A DNA stretch of 64,000 nt from Vitellaria paradoxa (Eukaryota > Streptophyta > Magnoliopsida > Ericales > Sapotaceae), in contig CM034239.1 in the NCBI GenBank assembly GCA_019916065.1, forward strand, positions 43,230,663 through 43,294,662, read 5' to 3'. This document shows, piece after piece, positions 1-12,475 of this stretch. The stretch's first letter is position 1. Each line of letters begins with the position of its first letter. The notes below the pieces were generated by a model. That model was not told where the DNA came from. It was given only the letters and a program-made list of their open reading frames with translations, and searched no databases. Made by a program: the position numbers and the translations under genes.

Positions 1-515
1 AACCTTGCTTTTGAGAGAGAGAGAGAGAAAGAGAGAGAGTTAACAATGGAGCCATTGATTTGTTGGGTCAAAAGTGAAGATCTGTAAAGAGAAGACAAGA
101 TTCATATCCAGGAAGGGACATATTATTGCACTGTTTTAGTCATATGTGTCTTCCAAGCCCCTCATTGATGCTATATACAAAGCCAGATTAGGATTTTTTT
201 TCAATAAAGCAAGAGTAGGATGGATTATGGCTTGCCTAAATTATTTGGCTTATTACTTTTGTAATAGTTAGGTAGAATTTAAGAAAGAAAAAAAAAGTTA
301 TCCCAATAGAAATTAAGTGAAAAACAGAAGAACGTGAGAATGGTGTGTATTATATATATTTCTATATATTTTTTTTATTTTAAAATTCTTGAATTATAAT
401 TTTATAATATATTATTCTGATTATTTTGTTTTAATTTTATTAGTGGACACAGTATATATATTGATATTTACTTTATGCTTCGGTAAAAGGGCCATCACTT
501 AATGAATAAAAGTTG

Positions 516-547
<32 letters not shown>

Positions 548-1229
548 TAGTGAGAAAGGAAAAAAGAGGCCCTTTCAGCGGTGGGGATGAAATGAAGACT
601 TCAAAGCACGTCCCTCCATTGTTGCATGTAATGCAGATAATCTTGTAATTATATACATATATATAATAATATACAACTTTGCATGCTTGATCGAAAAGAA
701 AAGGTTAATTACATGGCTTTATTGAAATCCGTAGGCTTAGCTCACTCAAGCTACATACAAGCCTCCCCCCCTCCCCCCAACTTAAATCCCCCTTTCACAT
801 CCAGTCTATAAAAGTACAACCCACCCCAACATAGAGAAGAAATTAAGATTGCAATAATGGAGTTCAAAAGGTTCTCTCTTGCCTTGCCCCCCACTACTAA
901 CACCCTTTTACCAAAATAAACAAAAAGCCATCATTTTAAAGGTACCATATTTTTGAGGTTGCAAAGAGAGAATACGCACTCTTGAATAGTTTTCAAACCA
1001 CAATTTTTAGCTCTCCCACGAAGAAGCACTTCTCAACACCACCTTTTTCCCTCCCTGCAAATTTTTCTTTTCTTCGAGGAATTCATGTGCGGCCTTTGGA
1101 ATTCCCAACCAATCGAGGAATTATTTCATAAGTTCGGCCTATATAAACCCAATCGGCTGAATTAAACATATTATATAAGCATGAGCCTACATAAATTGGA
1201 TATATTAGATGGCGTCCACCTTCTTCCGA
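1..1229. other. 3' flank of the IDD gene, no gene seen
   Basis: AT-rich DNA downstream of the minus-strand zinc-finger gene. It holds a GA-rich simple repeat near 12-40 and a TA dinucleotide run at about 517-541. The 3'UTR and poly(A) site of the IDD gene should lie in the right part, but I cannot place them. No coding pattern was recognised. Confidence 0.6.
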
Positions 1230-3628
1230 TCACATCCATCCATTAACCGACGATGGGTGGCAAATTGATCGAACACCAACACCCAAGAAATCCCTGGTTT
1301 GCCCTCCAGTACTGGGAGTCTCATCATTCTGTATGTTCCTGCGCTTTGAAGGGTACATCTGGAACTGATCATTGAAAGTGGAGAGATCGTTAACCGAGCT
1401 GCTCTCCACATCACTTGCAAGTCTAGCTGCTATTGGGCTTGTACCGTACAACCCACAAAGCTTGTTCCCATCTAATTGAAGTTGATTGTTGTTGTTGCAC
1501 TTCAACCCATGAATGCTTCCTAGGAACAATGACGGGTCAGTCGAAGTTGCTGCACCAATTTGCGCAGCTTTCTGAAGCAAGGCAGTAGCCGACATATTCA
1601 CAGAGGTTGTTTGATGAGAATTTGTTTGGTGGTTGCTATACAATGAAGCAAAACTCAGGAGCTGATCACTTCCAGTGCTGTCCTTATTTCCAACCACCCA
1701 ATTCAACTGAGGATTTGGACAAGAAATGACTTGATGAATCTCTTGAAGATTATCGTTATTGCCTATTCCTTGGATCATCCACGGTGAGAGTTGTCGCTTG
1801 CTAATTGGATCTATAGCTTCCTCGTTGGTTGAGATTGGATTGAAAATTGTTGAAGAGAAATGTTGTTGTTGATGATGAGCCATGGGAGGGCCTAGTACAA
1901 GTGGCGGAGTAGTACTTCCAATGAAATGGTAATTGACATTGTTGTGGTTTGAGGCTGCCGCGACTCTAGCTGTTTCTTCTGCCAAGGCATCGCAGAAGGC
2001 CCTGTGAGTCATGAAGCTGTCTCTCCTGCTAAGATGAAATTTATGAAGTGTTAACTGAGTAATGTTTATTAAGCTAATTTAACATAGTTCTACTCATATA
2101 CATATATATACAGACATATATATATATATATATATGTTATCTCCGTTGCATGCAACATGAAGAATCAAACAAAATGGGTTCACCAACCGATGAACAGAGT
2201 GTATAAACAAGAGAACAAATACTGTAACAAGACTTAAATTCAAAATTAGATAGTATTAATAAAATTGCTTGATAGGATATTAAATTAATGATTGCCTAAA
2301 AAATTAATTTAAACTAACAAAAATCCTGTCCAACAGTATATATTGAGCTAACTTAGCAAAGAATAATCTTTGAATGGGTTACTCACAAAGGAAAACAAAA
2401 TAGAACCTACTATAATGCATGAAAACAAATTAAAAAATATATAATAGCTAGGTTGAAATATATATACCAACAAATAATGCTGGATAATCAGAAAAAAAAA
2501 TATAAGTCTAGCATTTTATAAATAATAAATTTATAAAATTCTATTTTACTTATAACTCTACTCCTATTCTTCTTATAATATAGTAGTATTTTCTTGTATC
2601 AATCATACACATAAAAAGTAATTAAGAAAATAAATAAAAAAATAATATATAATGAAAATCTAAAATTTGAATACTACTCGAGGTATTTGCTAACTTAAGT
2701 GCAATTCAGCTAATTCTTGTAATTAGTGTGAAATTAGTGTGAAAGACGTTCCAGTAATCTTGAAAAAAATTGAACTGATAACTATTGAGAACAAACATAA
2801 AATCTTACTAATTGAACTATCAAGGTTGAAAGTTTAATTCTAGTATTTTAGGACTACTACACCAAAAATAAAAAAATCCTGGATAAAGATTAAGATCATC
2901 AGCAATTAATTACCTTGAAAATACAGTGCCGCAGTCACATTTATATTCCCTGGTTCCGCAGGTTTTCGAGTGTGCTTTCCAGTCGGACTGCACGGCGTAT
3001 CGCTTAGAGCACTTGTCGCACTTCCACTTCTTCTCGCCGTGCTTTCGACAGAAGTGCTTCTTTATTCCAGTTAGGTCTCCGAGCGCCCTCGAAGGGTGGT
3101 GGTGGACACAAGACTTTTCGGGGCACACGTACACTCTCTTCTTAGCTATTTCTTTAGATGTGCTCCTCTGCTTGAGCTTCCACGGTAGATTGTGTCCTCT
3201 CCGATGCAATTGCAGGTTTTGATCCCTCTGAAACCCTTTCCCACATATCTCACACAAGAACCTGTTTGTGGCCATCAGTGTCTTGGGCGACAAGGCTATC
3301 ACTTCTGCTTCAGGATCTGATATGAGAAATTATATATATATAGAGTTTGATGTATATATATACACCCATATGGCAAATATGGTCTAAAAATATGTGTGCT
3401 ATGGTTAATTAAGCTTGACGGAAAGAAAGAAAGAAAGCAACAAAAAGAGCTATATGTAGAACATATATGTATGTATGTATGTATGCATCTAAGTGGTGGA
3501 AAAAGGATAGGCTTGCCTGGGTTTCCTGGCAGGTTTCTCTTCCTCTTTGCAGGAGGAGGATTGGATCCACCAGTTGGGTTTTGAACAACACCGATTGGAA
3601 TTGCTTCTTCTGCCATTTTCTCTAACAT
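1230..3628 (-). CDS. INDETERMINATE-domain (IDD) C2H2 zinc-finger transcription factor, three coding exons
   Basis: Nuclear DNA-binding regulator of the plant-specific IDD family. My model is exon 1 3628-3517, exon 2 3316-2914, exon 3 2025-1230, giving 436 aa. In order: a basic stretch AKRKRNLPG (27-35); finger 1 C59/C62/H75/H79; finger 2 C102/C107/H125/H130; finger 3 C137/C140/H153/C157; finger 4 C164/C166/H179/C183, the CCHH-CCHH-CCHC-CCHC set that defines the ID domain. C-terminal family motifs follow: [11 protein letters not shown] at about 316 and TRDFLGVG at about 415, ending in NGWM. Intron 2 is GT-AG. Intron 1 needs a GC donor (AG|GCAAGC) to restore the family string LPGNPDPEAEV. A second in-frame ATG at 3616 has a better start context (A at -3, G at +4) and may be the true start, giving 432 aa. 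The family is certain; which IDD subgroup is not resolved, though the MLEK start and NGWM end point away from the ENHYDROUS/GAF1 type. Confidence 0.93.
3317..3516 (-). other. GC-AG intron 1 of the IDD gene
   Basis: Reading the minus strand, exon 1 ends CCAG and the intron starts GCAAGCC (3516 downward). It ends ATATCAG at 3317, and exon 2 resumes ATCCTGAAGC. The split codon G|AT gives Asp and yields PDPEAEV, the invariant IDD sequence. No GT donor near this point keeps that sequence. AG|GCAAG is the usual form of the minor GC donor class. Confidence 0.85.
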
Positions 3629-3664
3629 GCGTTCAACTCTTTCTTCACAGAATTTTGTTCAGCC

Positions 3665-3780
3665 CTAGAAATATGCAAAAAGGAACCCAGTAAAGGGTAA
3701 GCTGATATTCATATTTGGAGAATAAAAACATTATAGGACTGAAGGTTTTGAAAAAAAAAAAAACAACAGAAAACAGATAC
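3665..3780 (-). other. Probable 5'UTR intron of the IDD gene
   Basis: On the minus strand AAG|GTATCTG at 3780 is a good donor, and a pyrimidine-rich stretch ending TATTTCTAG at 3665 is a good acceptor, 36 nt upstream of the first ATG. Inferred from splice signals only. Confidence 0.45.
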
Positions 3781-4150
3781 CTTAATTTGGTTATATATGT
3801 TGTCGGTTACTACACAACAGGAGCTAATTAATATCTGGAGAACTGGATCTCTCTCTCTTTTATTCTCAACAAGAGACCCCAGAGAATGAGTACATTGACA
3901 AGGTTCCGACCTTAATAACAAGATCTGATAAATGGAGGATTAGATCTCTCTCTCTCTCTCTCTCTATTTTTCACTCACACACAAACACGTGGGTAGCAGT
4001 CTTTTAAACTGCTCTTGGTCCGCATATAAGAATAGAGAGCAATTATTTTGCAGGTGAAAAGTGAAAGATGGAGAGAAGAGGGGAATTTGGGGGGGTTTTG
4101 AAGAGGAGGAAGGGGTGGGGGAAAACCTATGGTCCATGATGACACTTATG
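3781..4150 (-). promoter_or_regulatory. 5' leader and promoter-proximal region of the IDD gene
   Basis: The stretch upstream of the IDD gene contains a long CT run at about 3945-3964 (GA on the gene strand), typical of plant leaders, and a palindromic G-box core CACGTG at 3986-3991. No clear TATA box could be chosen. The transcription start is not determined. Confidence 0.35.
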
Positions 4151-6176
4151 ATGAGATGAGGTCCAGGGGAAAGCTAGTCTCCCATGCCTTTCCCACTGGA
4201 ATGATTATCCCATAATTTTTGCCTTTTGTTTTTAATAAATTTTTTCTAGCAAACATATGCTTTCTTCCAATCACCATATTTAAATACTTGTTTCACTTTA
4301 AAATATTAGCGTTCCCTATTTGCAAGGACCCCACACATACTTTTGAACGACTCTTTCCTATCCTTCACAACAAATCATATACAACTAAAATTGTGTATTT
4401 TCTTTTTTATTCTTTTAAATTTTGGGTGTCATTTTTTCTTTCTTCTCCAATCTATTTTTTTTTTCTTTTTCTTTGTTTTTTCTTTTTTTTTAAATTTGGA
4501 AATTAAATTATAAATTTTCTTACTCATTAAATACATTAAACCCCAAACTCAGTCTCTCTTTCTCACTTAATTACTAAATTCCTACACATCTCCCTATCTC
4601 TCATCCGTTCTCTCTTACTGCCTCTTCTCCCCCCTCTGTTTGTTTCTCTCTCTCTCTCTATTTATATCTTTCCCTCTTATCTTCTCTCTCTCATGTAGGG
4701 GTCTCCCTCAAGGGTGGACCAATATTTGAAATTCAAATAATTGAGCAAAACCAAAAAAAAATTGATTTATGGGTCAATAGTTCAATTGCTGGGTATATTA
4801 AATATAATAAATAAAATTAAATATTGAAATAATTAAAATTACATAAAAATCTAATATTCGTATGCGTTACTGGTCCAACCGCAACGTTCAATGATTTAGG
4901 CCATTTTGGCACATGAACCAGACTGTTTATTAGATTGGATCACGGTTTTATTGATTCACAAGGAGTTGTAAAATTTGCCTCTTCAAGAATCAGAAACAGT
5001 AAATCTTAAGACGTTGGAAAATAAGTTCTTTCTCATTCTTTCTTTCTTATTTTCCTTTGACGTATGTGGATCTAATTTCTCCACCCTTATGAATCATGAC
5101 GAAAGTTTAAATACCCTTTACAAATCTACCATGCAAAATTAAGTTGTCTTTATCTCACTCAAAATCACCATGCATATATTAGTTTTCTCTTTCTAGGTGC
5201 GTGGGCAAATCCAACAGATTTATATATTAGGGTCGGAAGTATTTTCTAACCAATGTAGGAACTGTATATTAAAAAACTGATATTACTTGTAACCATCTAA
5301 TAGCCCTATAAAATTTTGCATAAAAATTGAAATCATCTAATATTAATCAATTCCCGCGCTAGACTTAGAAATCGATAAATAGATATATCTCTAAGACTTT
5401 AGAGTCCATTTCGTTGTTCAAAAAAGTTTTATTTTTAGTAATTTTGAGAAATTAGTAGACAATTTTTTAAAATTAAGTTTTTTTTTTCCATCAAAAGTTA
5501 TTAATTTTACCAAACGCTAACTGCTAATTTTGTCAAGCGTAAAAAAAATTAAATTTTACAAATTAGAAACTTTTTATTAAAAAAAAGTCAATTTTTTATA
5601 GTTTCCAAACATACTTTTGCACTAAAAAAATATTTTAAAAAAATTAAATTTTCACTAAAAACCAATTTTTATAAAAAGTTAAGTTCACCAAACTTACTTT
5701 TCAAAAAAAAAGAAAAAGCAAAAGCTCACCAAACTGGCCAATAGCCTACCAATTTCTGGCTTGGTAAATGATGATCTCGGGTAGTTTGATTCGAGAGTAA
5801 ATTGCCTTTTACTGAAACTGTTCGATTCATTTTTTAAGACAAGGGAGGATGGGTTGCCCATATCAGTTTTAGTAATATTTTTGGAAAGGAATTAAATCAA
5901 AATAGGTTAAAAGACAGCCAACTGACAAAGGCAGTGAATTTTTAGAAGAGTGAGCAGTGTCTCTCCTTGCGGGCTGACTTTTCCAGCTAACCCTTAATCA
6001 TAATCTAATGATGTTTCTGCTTTCTAACTTTTATAAGTATATAAACTTTGGAGTTTAGCTGTTGAACTTTGGTGGCCATCAGAATATTCTTTCCTTCCCC
6101 CAACACTTTCAAAGGCAGCAGCTTTTAACTTTCAAGATCTACTCCTCTTATGGGATTCCTCTACATCTAAGGTTTA

Positions 6177-6217
<41 letters not shown>

Positions 6218-9200
6218 CACACAGATATATATATATAGCTCTCTTGTTTTTAGGTAAAAACAACACTTTCTTAGCATAAGATACTAGTATAAAAGATTTA
6301 TTCAGGTTTAAATATCATATATATGGACATTTGAAATAGAAGCGATTGGGAAAAGCAAAGCGTTGTCACCAAGGGTATGTTTGTTTCTTTGATTGTCTTT
6401 TTCTTTGAAAATGAAGTGAAGCATCTACCTTTGGTTACCAACAACTACTTTGCATTTTTATCTTGTAATTTTTTTTTTGTTTTATATAGTTTTTTATTAA
6501 AATTTTATTTTTTTAAGAAATTGTAACTTTTACTCATGTTAATTGCATTCGTAAAAAAAAAAAAAAATGCACGATTGTTTGGGTAAATATTGAAAAATAT
6601 ATGCTTTTTTATTTTTTTAAAGGATACCTGACGAATATAAATTTTTTTATTTTACAAATGCAATTAGTATGTTTAAAAATTATAACTTTAAAAAAAATAA
6701 ATTTTGATAAAAAAATTATATAACACAAAAAAGGTTATAAAAAATAAAATTTTAATTTTTTCATACCCAAACCAAGTCTTATTTAAATTTGTTTGACAAA
6801 AAATCTGAACAATTAACCTTGTAAAAGTATTTACCATTTCCAAGGAATGGACATTTCCCAAACTCCAAAATCCCAAAAATACCTATTTAACTATATTTTT
6901 TAAAAGTTGGTGTGAGATTTCACGCTTCTTCAAAAAGTCTTATTTATTCCAAGATTCTTAATTCATTTGTGCTACGGAAAACTGAAGAGATCAATTAGGA
7001 GTGGAACATTTATCTTATGGTATATATGTATAATCTTTGAAAACCAAGAGCAAGAGGGTTATGGTATTGTCAGACATACTTAAGCAGATCACTCTGAATG
7101 CGGATTAATTAATAAATTAAAATCCCATCGGTACATTGAGTTAAGGTTTTAAATTTGAACTGTGAGGGGTAATGTTGTCATATTAAAAGTTGAAACTTTG
7201 TGAAGGGACATAGTCTTGCTCTTTGAATATACATCCCAAAAGTGGAGCAGATTTGGATCCAGGATCCATTGCAGAAGCCCACATGCCCCTTTGCTTATCA
7301 GAAGTTGGAGAATATATGCCTTTCAAGGAACCCTATTTTTATTATTATTGTCTTATTTTTCATTACTTTACTTGCTTGCTTTTGTGAGTGTGTGTGTGTA
7401 TTTTTTCTTAATTTTTTTGATACAATTAATTAGTCATCAATTAATTATCTGAATATATAATGCAATAGTCATATATGACTATATGATGCTACGAGATCAG
7501 AATTGAGATATTTGGAGAAAATAATTCGGAGGTAAAAAAGGAATAAATTTTTCATTTTTAACATTGCTAAGTGAGACCCATGACTTGTTCGTAATCGTGC
7601 AAAATTTAGTAGATAAATGAAACACAGATATTTTTATCCGTATTTATTGCTTTATTATGACCTAAGTTAGATTTTAAGCAACTTTTATCATTTCAAATGT
7701 CAAATCTTTGATTTCGTCATTTTTTAAAAGTTTGAGAAGGTTGATAACTTTTTATATGAAATTTATTTTTTTTATTTTTTTAATAAATTTAGATTTTCTT
7801 CTAATTTTAAATTATGTGTTTAGTTGGATCATTTTATTTTTAGTAAAATTCTTATTATTTGTCAATATTAATAAAGTTTGACTAGGTGTTTTGAGTCCTC
7901 CGATCTTTAAATACTAAGGCTATATGCTATTGAAAGATAATTTTTGATTTAATATGCAAAACTTATCCTCATTCTTGTTACCGTGAGTGCTTTTTGTTAA
8001 AATTCTAATAATGACTACCTACTTACTTGATATTTTCTTTATAAAGATTTAACAAACTTATAAAAGATTTACCATCTACAATTTCTATTACCGCTCGCTG
8101 TATCAATATATATATATATATATATGCTCTTACATATTTATTTGGTTTTTATAACTATGGTTGAGGGTGCCTACTGGCTATTGCTAACCTTTTTAATGTT
8201 ACCCTCATCGATCCTGTATTTCTTTTAATCTCTTTTCATATTGCTAACTTTTGATCAACTTTAATTCAAACCTAGACTTGCAATCCCACTTATCACCAAA
8301 ATGAATTTCTGTAATTTTATTTTATTTTATCTGGATTCCTCCTTTATAGTTCTTTTGGTGCTAGCTTAAATATAATAGAAAAAAAAAAAAAATCCATGAA
8401 AGTGCATTCCTGCTTTAATTACTTTAATTAGGTTGTCACTTTTATTTTTTTATTTCTTTTTTCTTTTTTCCAATTGCGTACTAGTCATCCAACCAGTTTA
8501 TATTAACTTTAATTTTAATTACTTTGGGCCATATACTTTTATGACAGTCAACCCCCTATAATTTTGATCAAATAATATTATAACTCTTCAGTTTATGATT
8601 AATATTTGCAAATCAACCGTTAAAATATCATGTGACTCTCACATAATGAGTATTATAGTTATTAATCACACTGGTACTTTATGATGAGTTATTCATTGGT
8701 CTCTATACTTTCAAGTTAATTTCTTTTGTGTTTCTTGTTAAGTAGAACTATGATCATTTCATTCATGGCTATTTGCATATCCTTTGTTAAACCCTCACAT
8801 ATAGACATTTTAGTTCACAAAGAACATTAAAGCCATTGTACGTAACTTAACATTATATTCCAAAATTTTATTCTTTCCTGCCATAATCGACACTGGAGTG
8901 CCTTTTTTACACCTTACAATAGATGGGATCGTTTTCTTTTTTAAATGGGGCTCAATTTAATCCCGGCATTGGCTTATTTGGTTTTACCATAGTGTTTTCA
9001 GCATTGTTGTGTGATCTCAAGCTATAGGGGTTGTGATGGTTGAATATACAAGTTCGAAGATTTTTATTGGACAGTTAGTAGGATTATTTGGAAGATTTAT
9101 TAACTCTTAAAGAAGATTGGAATTACTTTAAGGAAATATTCCAACACTTAATTAAAGAGGTTAGATTGGTTTCCTAGCTAAAGTTTCAAGGAAGTTGAAA

Positions 9201-9333
9201 ATATTTTGAAGATAGAAAGTTATGCAATTCTATGAATATTGAATTGCTTGAGTGTTTTATAAATAAAAATTTTCTCTTAGGGTCTTGAAACACATTTGGA
9301 GAAAAAAAGTCAATTTTTTTTTTTTAGCTTATA
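4151..9333. other. Intergenic, AT-rich, no gene seen
   Basis: No coding pattern recognised. The stretch contains pyrimidine-rich DNA at 4550-4690, a (CT)n(AT)n simple repeat at about 6179-6230, a TA run near 8107-8125, and a possible MITE at about 5402-5741 whose right edge (inverse of GGCCAGTTTGGTGAGC) looks like a terminal repeat but whose left edge matches poorly. Confidence 0.5.
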
Positions 9334-9690
9334 GAGTTTGTTTGGAGCCTCAAAAAAATCCAAAAAAATCCAAAATCTGAAACAGCTGCCGCTGACATGG
9401 TCTGTCAAAATTTTGAAATACTGTTTGAACGCACTACATATGCTCCGTTCCAACGGATTTTGTCAAAATTTAAATAAAAGTGATCTGACACGTGTACAAA
9501 AAAAATACAAAACTCTAAAATTTTTCAAAATCTTCCACCAAAATTTTGACACGTGTCATTTTATATACTTTTTAACAATTTTATATCAAATCAAATATAA
9601 ACATTCAACAATCATTACACAATAATTTCAAAATACACTTTTGAAAACTTTTGGAAACTTTTAGATTTAGTTGGGACTCCAAACGCACCC
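9334..9690. mobile_element. PIF/Harbinger-type MITE, copy 1 of a two-copy family
   Basis: The left end GAGTTTGTTTGGAGCC and the inverse of the right end, GGGTGCGTTTGGAGTCC, form terminal inverted repeats. The trinucleotide ATA flanks both sides (9331-9333 and 9691-9693), as expected for a 3-bp target duplication. The interior matches the element at 38655-38992 in the opposite orientation, for example the shared stretch around 9540-9640. No transposase is encoded. Confidence 0.75.
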
Positions 9691-10819
9691 ATAATTGATG
9701 TCTCTCAACTTAGTAACGATAATTTTAACTATCAAATTCTTGAACATAAATTCTTTGAAAAAATTCAAAAACCTGAGCGTATTCTTCATCAAATACAGAC
9801 GAATATTTTTCTTCGTGTGTTATATAAGATGTTTATTGTGATCACTACAATAAGAATTGGAAGAGTAAAAGGTGCATGTTACCGTGATTTTCCTTACAAT
9901 CGTTTGTGTTTAGCAAAAATTTTGATTTTCGTGACCGAAGATTTTTTCTCTTTTATTTGAGAAGAGTTCTTTTCGTAAAAATTTTTGTATTCAATCTCTT
10001 TTATTTTTCTATAATTTGAGATATATTCAATCTCAAAATTAAACGATGTTAAAAAAACAAGGAAAGATATGATATATCAGTGTCACTATTTTTTTTATAC
10101 TCGAAATTTTAATGTTAAAAAAGAAAAAAAGAATGAAATGATATGTCAACATCACTATTTTTTTCATACTCTTTTTAATTCAATAGGTTTGTCAATTATT
10201 ATTGTAATCTTATTACATAGTTGTTTGTACTTGGCTTGTTATTATTAAGAATTTGATTTAATTTATATTAATTAATATTTTTTATATAATTTATTTATTT
10301 AAAAAATATTATTGTATTTACAATATTTATAAATGAATGTATTTTACCACGTATCATACCAATAATTCAATGGCCATCCTTGATCTGGAGCACATATAGT
10401 CAGGAAATGTGTAGTTTTGCATTGATGCACAACCTAGTTCCCACCCATAGTGCTTATAAAATATATATATATACATATATATAATGAAAGTATATATGAA
10501 CGACATTTTTCTTCATATCCTCCTGCATGTCCTGATGCAATTATATATATAGGGAGGCATATACGTTGTTAAAGAAGACAGATGGACTGATGAATTCAAA
10601 CTTTTGGCTTATGCGGAGACACTAAACCAAGGGCCAAACAGTACGTGCTTATGTCTTCTAGTGAATGATAGTGGATTCTAGTAGTTTTACCTTGGACTTG
10701 ACTGAGTCATACATAACTTAATTCTCTCAATCTCTCTAGTGATTTAGTCAAATCGAAAATCAAAATAAATAAATAAAAAAGATGATTGATGTTGTTTGGA
10801 GACAGTTTAAACTAATTAA

Positions 10820-10975
10820 GGGTGAGTTTGGAGTCCCAAAAAAAATTAAAAAAAATCAATGAATGGGATTGATATGATGTAAAAATGATATGTGGCAAAA
10901 TATGATTAGAAGAATTTGAAAACTTTTGAAATTTTTTGAAGTTTTTTAATTTTTTTTGTAGCTTCAAACGAGACC
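10820..10975. mobile_element. Short MITE with TAA target duplication
   Basis: Left end GGGTGAGTTTGGAGTCCC; the inverse of the right end is GGTCTCGTTTGAAGC. TAA lies on both sides (10817-10819 and 10976-10978). It is 156 bp with no coding capacity. Confidence 0.7.
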
Positions 10976-11555
10976 TAAGTACCTTTCAGTAATTTGTTTT
11001 GAGTGTGACTGCAAAGTTATATAGTGCTGCATGCATTTTGAGCTTGTAAAAATAATTAGCTGCTTCCATGTGTACATATAGTGGTTGATCAGTTGATATA
11101 TATATCAGAAAGCTTTAGTGCAATATATATACATACAAATATATGTATGTATATATTTTCTTTCAACAACTTAATAATTTTTTCATGTAATCTACAAATT
11201 ACATTTAATACTCATAAATTGTTAAATTTTTTTAATAATTGATTATTGAAATTGTTTGATTTTTCAATAAGTATATATTTGTAATTGAGACACCTTAATT
11301 TAAATGCACTTAAGCTAGTGTAGCTGGCGGCAGCCACACATTCATGGAATAAAAAAGAAGATACACCACTATAAGTTCAATCAACAAACACACTATATAT
11401 AAAATATGTTTCTTATTGAGAAAAAGAACAAAAAAAAAAAAAAAAAAACACTAACTCATGCAGTTGTTTATATATATATATATATATATAAATAAGAAGC
11501 TATAAAGATTCTCTTTTTGGCTTGGAAAGCAAAGTTAAAGCATGCATGCATGCAC

Positions 11556-11592
<37 letters not shown>

Positions 11593-11795
11593 CGCGCGTG
11601 TGTGGATTTGATAGCCGGCCATGATCCAAAGATGAGATAAAAAATTTCGTGTGTCTCCAAATTAAAGAAAAAAGAAATTGATTTTTAGCATTGTTATCAT
11701 ATGTTATGTATTAATGTTGTTTTTGTATTAATCGAGTTACATTTACGTCCCATAACCCTTCCATTAACTCGTTTAAAATATTCCAAGCCCATTGG
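10976..11795. other. Intergenic, no gene seen
   Basis: AT-rich DNA with a TA run at about 11469-11490 and a compound (CT)n(GT)n(GC)n simple repeat at about 11553-11602. Nothing coding recognised. Confidence 0.5.
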
Positions 11796-11890
11796 ATTAG
11801 GGGTGAGTTGGGTACTGGTACTGGTACTGGTGTGGGCCGTAGTATTGGGCTGCTCCCAGTATAAAAACTGGACCAAATTATGAAATGGGC
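11796..11890 (+). promoter_or_regulatory. Core promoter of the four-exon gene at 12476-18728
   Basis: A TATA box TATAAAAA lies at 11860-11867. Upstream are an AGCCCA/CCATTGG cluster near 11787-11797 and TGTGGGCCG near 11831, both resembling the TCP-bound GGGCC/site-II elements of plant housekeeping promoters. A start near 11890 is inferred from TATA spacing. Confidence 0.5.
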
Positions 11891-11930
11891 TCAGCCTGGA
11901 AGCTTTTTCTGGGCACTCCCTCTAGACCCC

Positions 11931-12424
11931 ATGTCAATCCTGCTGCAAGGGAGAAAACACTTTCTTGTTGCCGATCGTAGTTGCATAGGATTTCCCGATT
12001 TGTTGAGAAACTGCTCTTCGCTCCAAAAATCTCAAAACCAGGTATGAACCCTAATATTATGAACCCTAACATTGTTTTATTCCATTCTAAAGTAAATAAA
12101 CTTTGATGTTTCTTTTTGACTGATCCTTAACTCCTTCTTTTGTTACTGGGAAAATCTGGGAAAGCAAAACAATATTGGGTTTCCTTAACCTCTGCGTTTC
12201 GGTATGCAAAAAGTCGCGATTATGCTTGCCCGAGTTTAGAGAAAAGAATTTTCATTTTTTCCTTCATTAGGGGATTATTTGATTGGGACCTCGTAATTTC
12301 TCCACATTTTTCGTTGCTTTTGGATTAGTTGTATGTTTGGACCGATATGAACAAGCCTAACCTAAGCCTGCCAATCAATTCTTCGTTCGTCTAATTTTTG
12401 CACCTCATCCTTCAGGGGTTCTGA
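11931..12424 (+). other. Spliced upstream ORF in the 5' leader
   Basis: ATG at 11931 is open for exactly 37 codons up to the inferred donor at 12041. It continues through the joined exon at 12416 for two codons before TGA at 12422-12424, giving 39 codons. An in-frame ATG at 11880 would lengthen it by 17 codons if transcription starts further upstream. Whether it is translated, or represses the main ORF, is unknown. Confidence 0.4.
12042..12415 (+). other. 5'UTR intron
   Basis: Donor CCAG|GTATGAAC at 12042 and acceptor CATCCTTCAG|GGG ending at 12415. The leader then runs 60 nt to the main ATG. Inferred from splice signals. Confidence 0.55.
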
Positions 12425-12475
12425 ACTATAAGAATCAATTGTGTTGTGCTGAAAAATCTAATCATTTCGTCAACC

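Noticed and set aside
4219..4506. A 95-codon Phe-rich plus frame
   Set aside because: Translation of poly-T-rich intergenic DNA without any motif.
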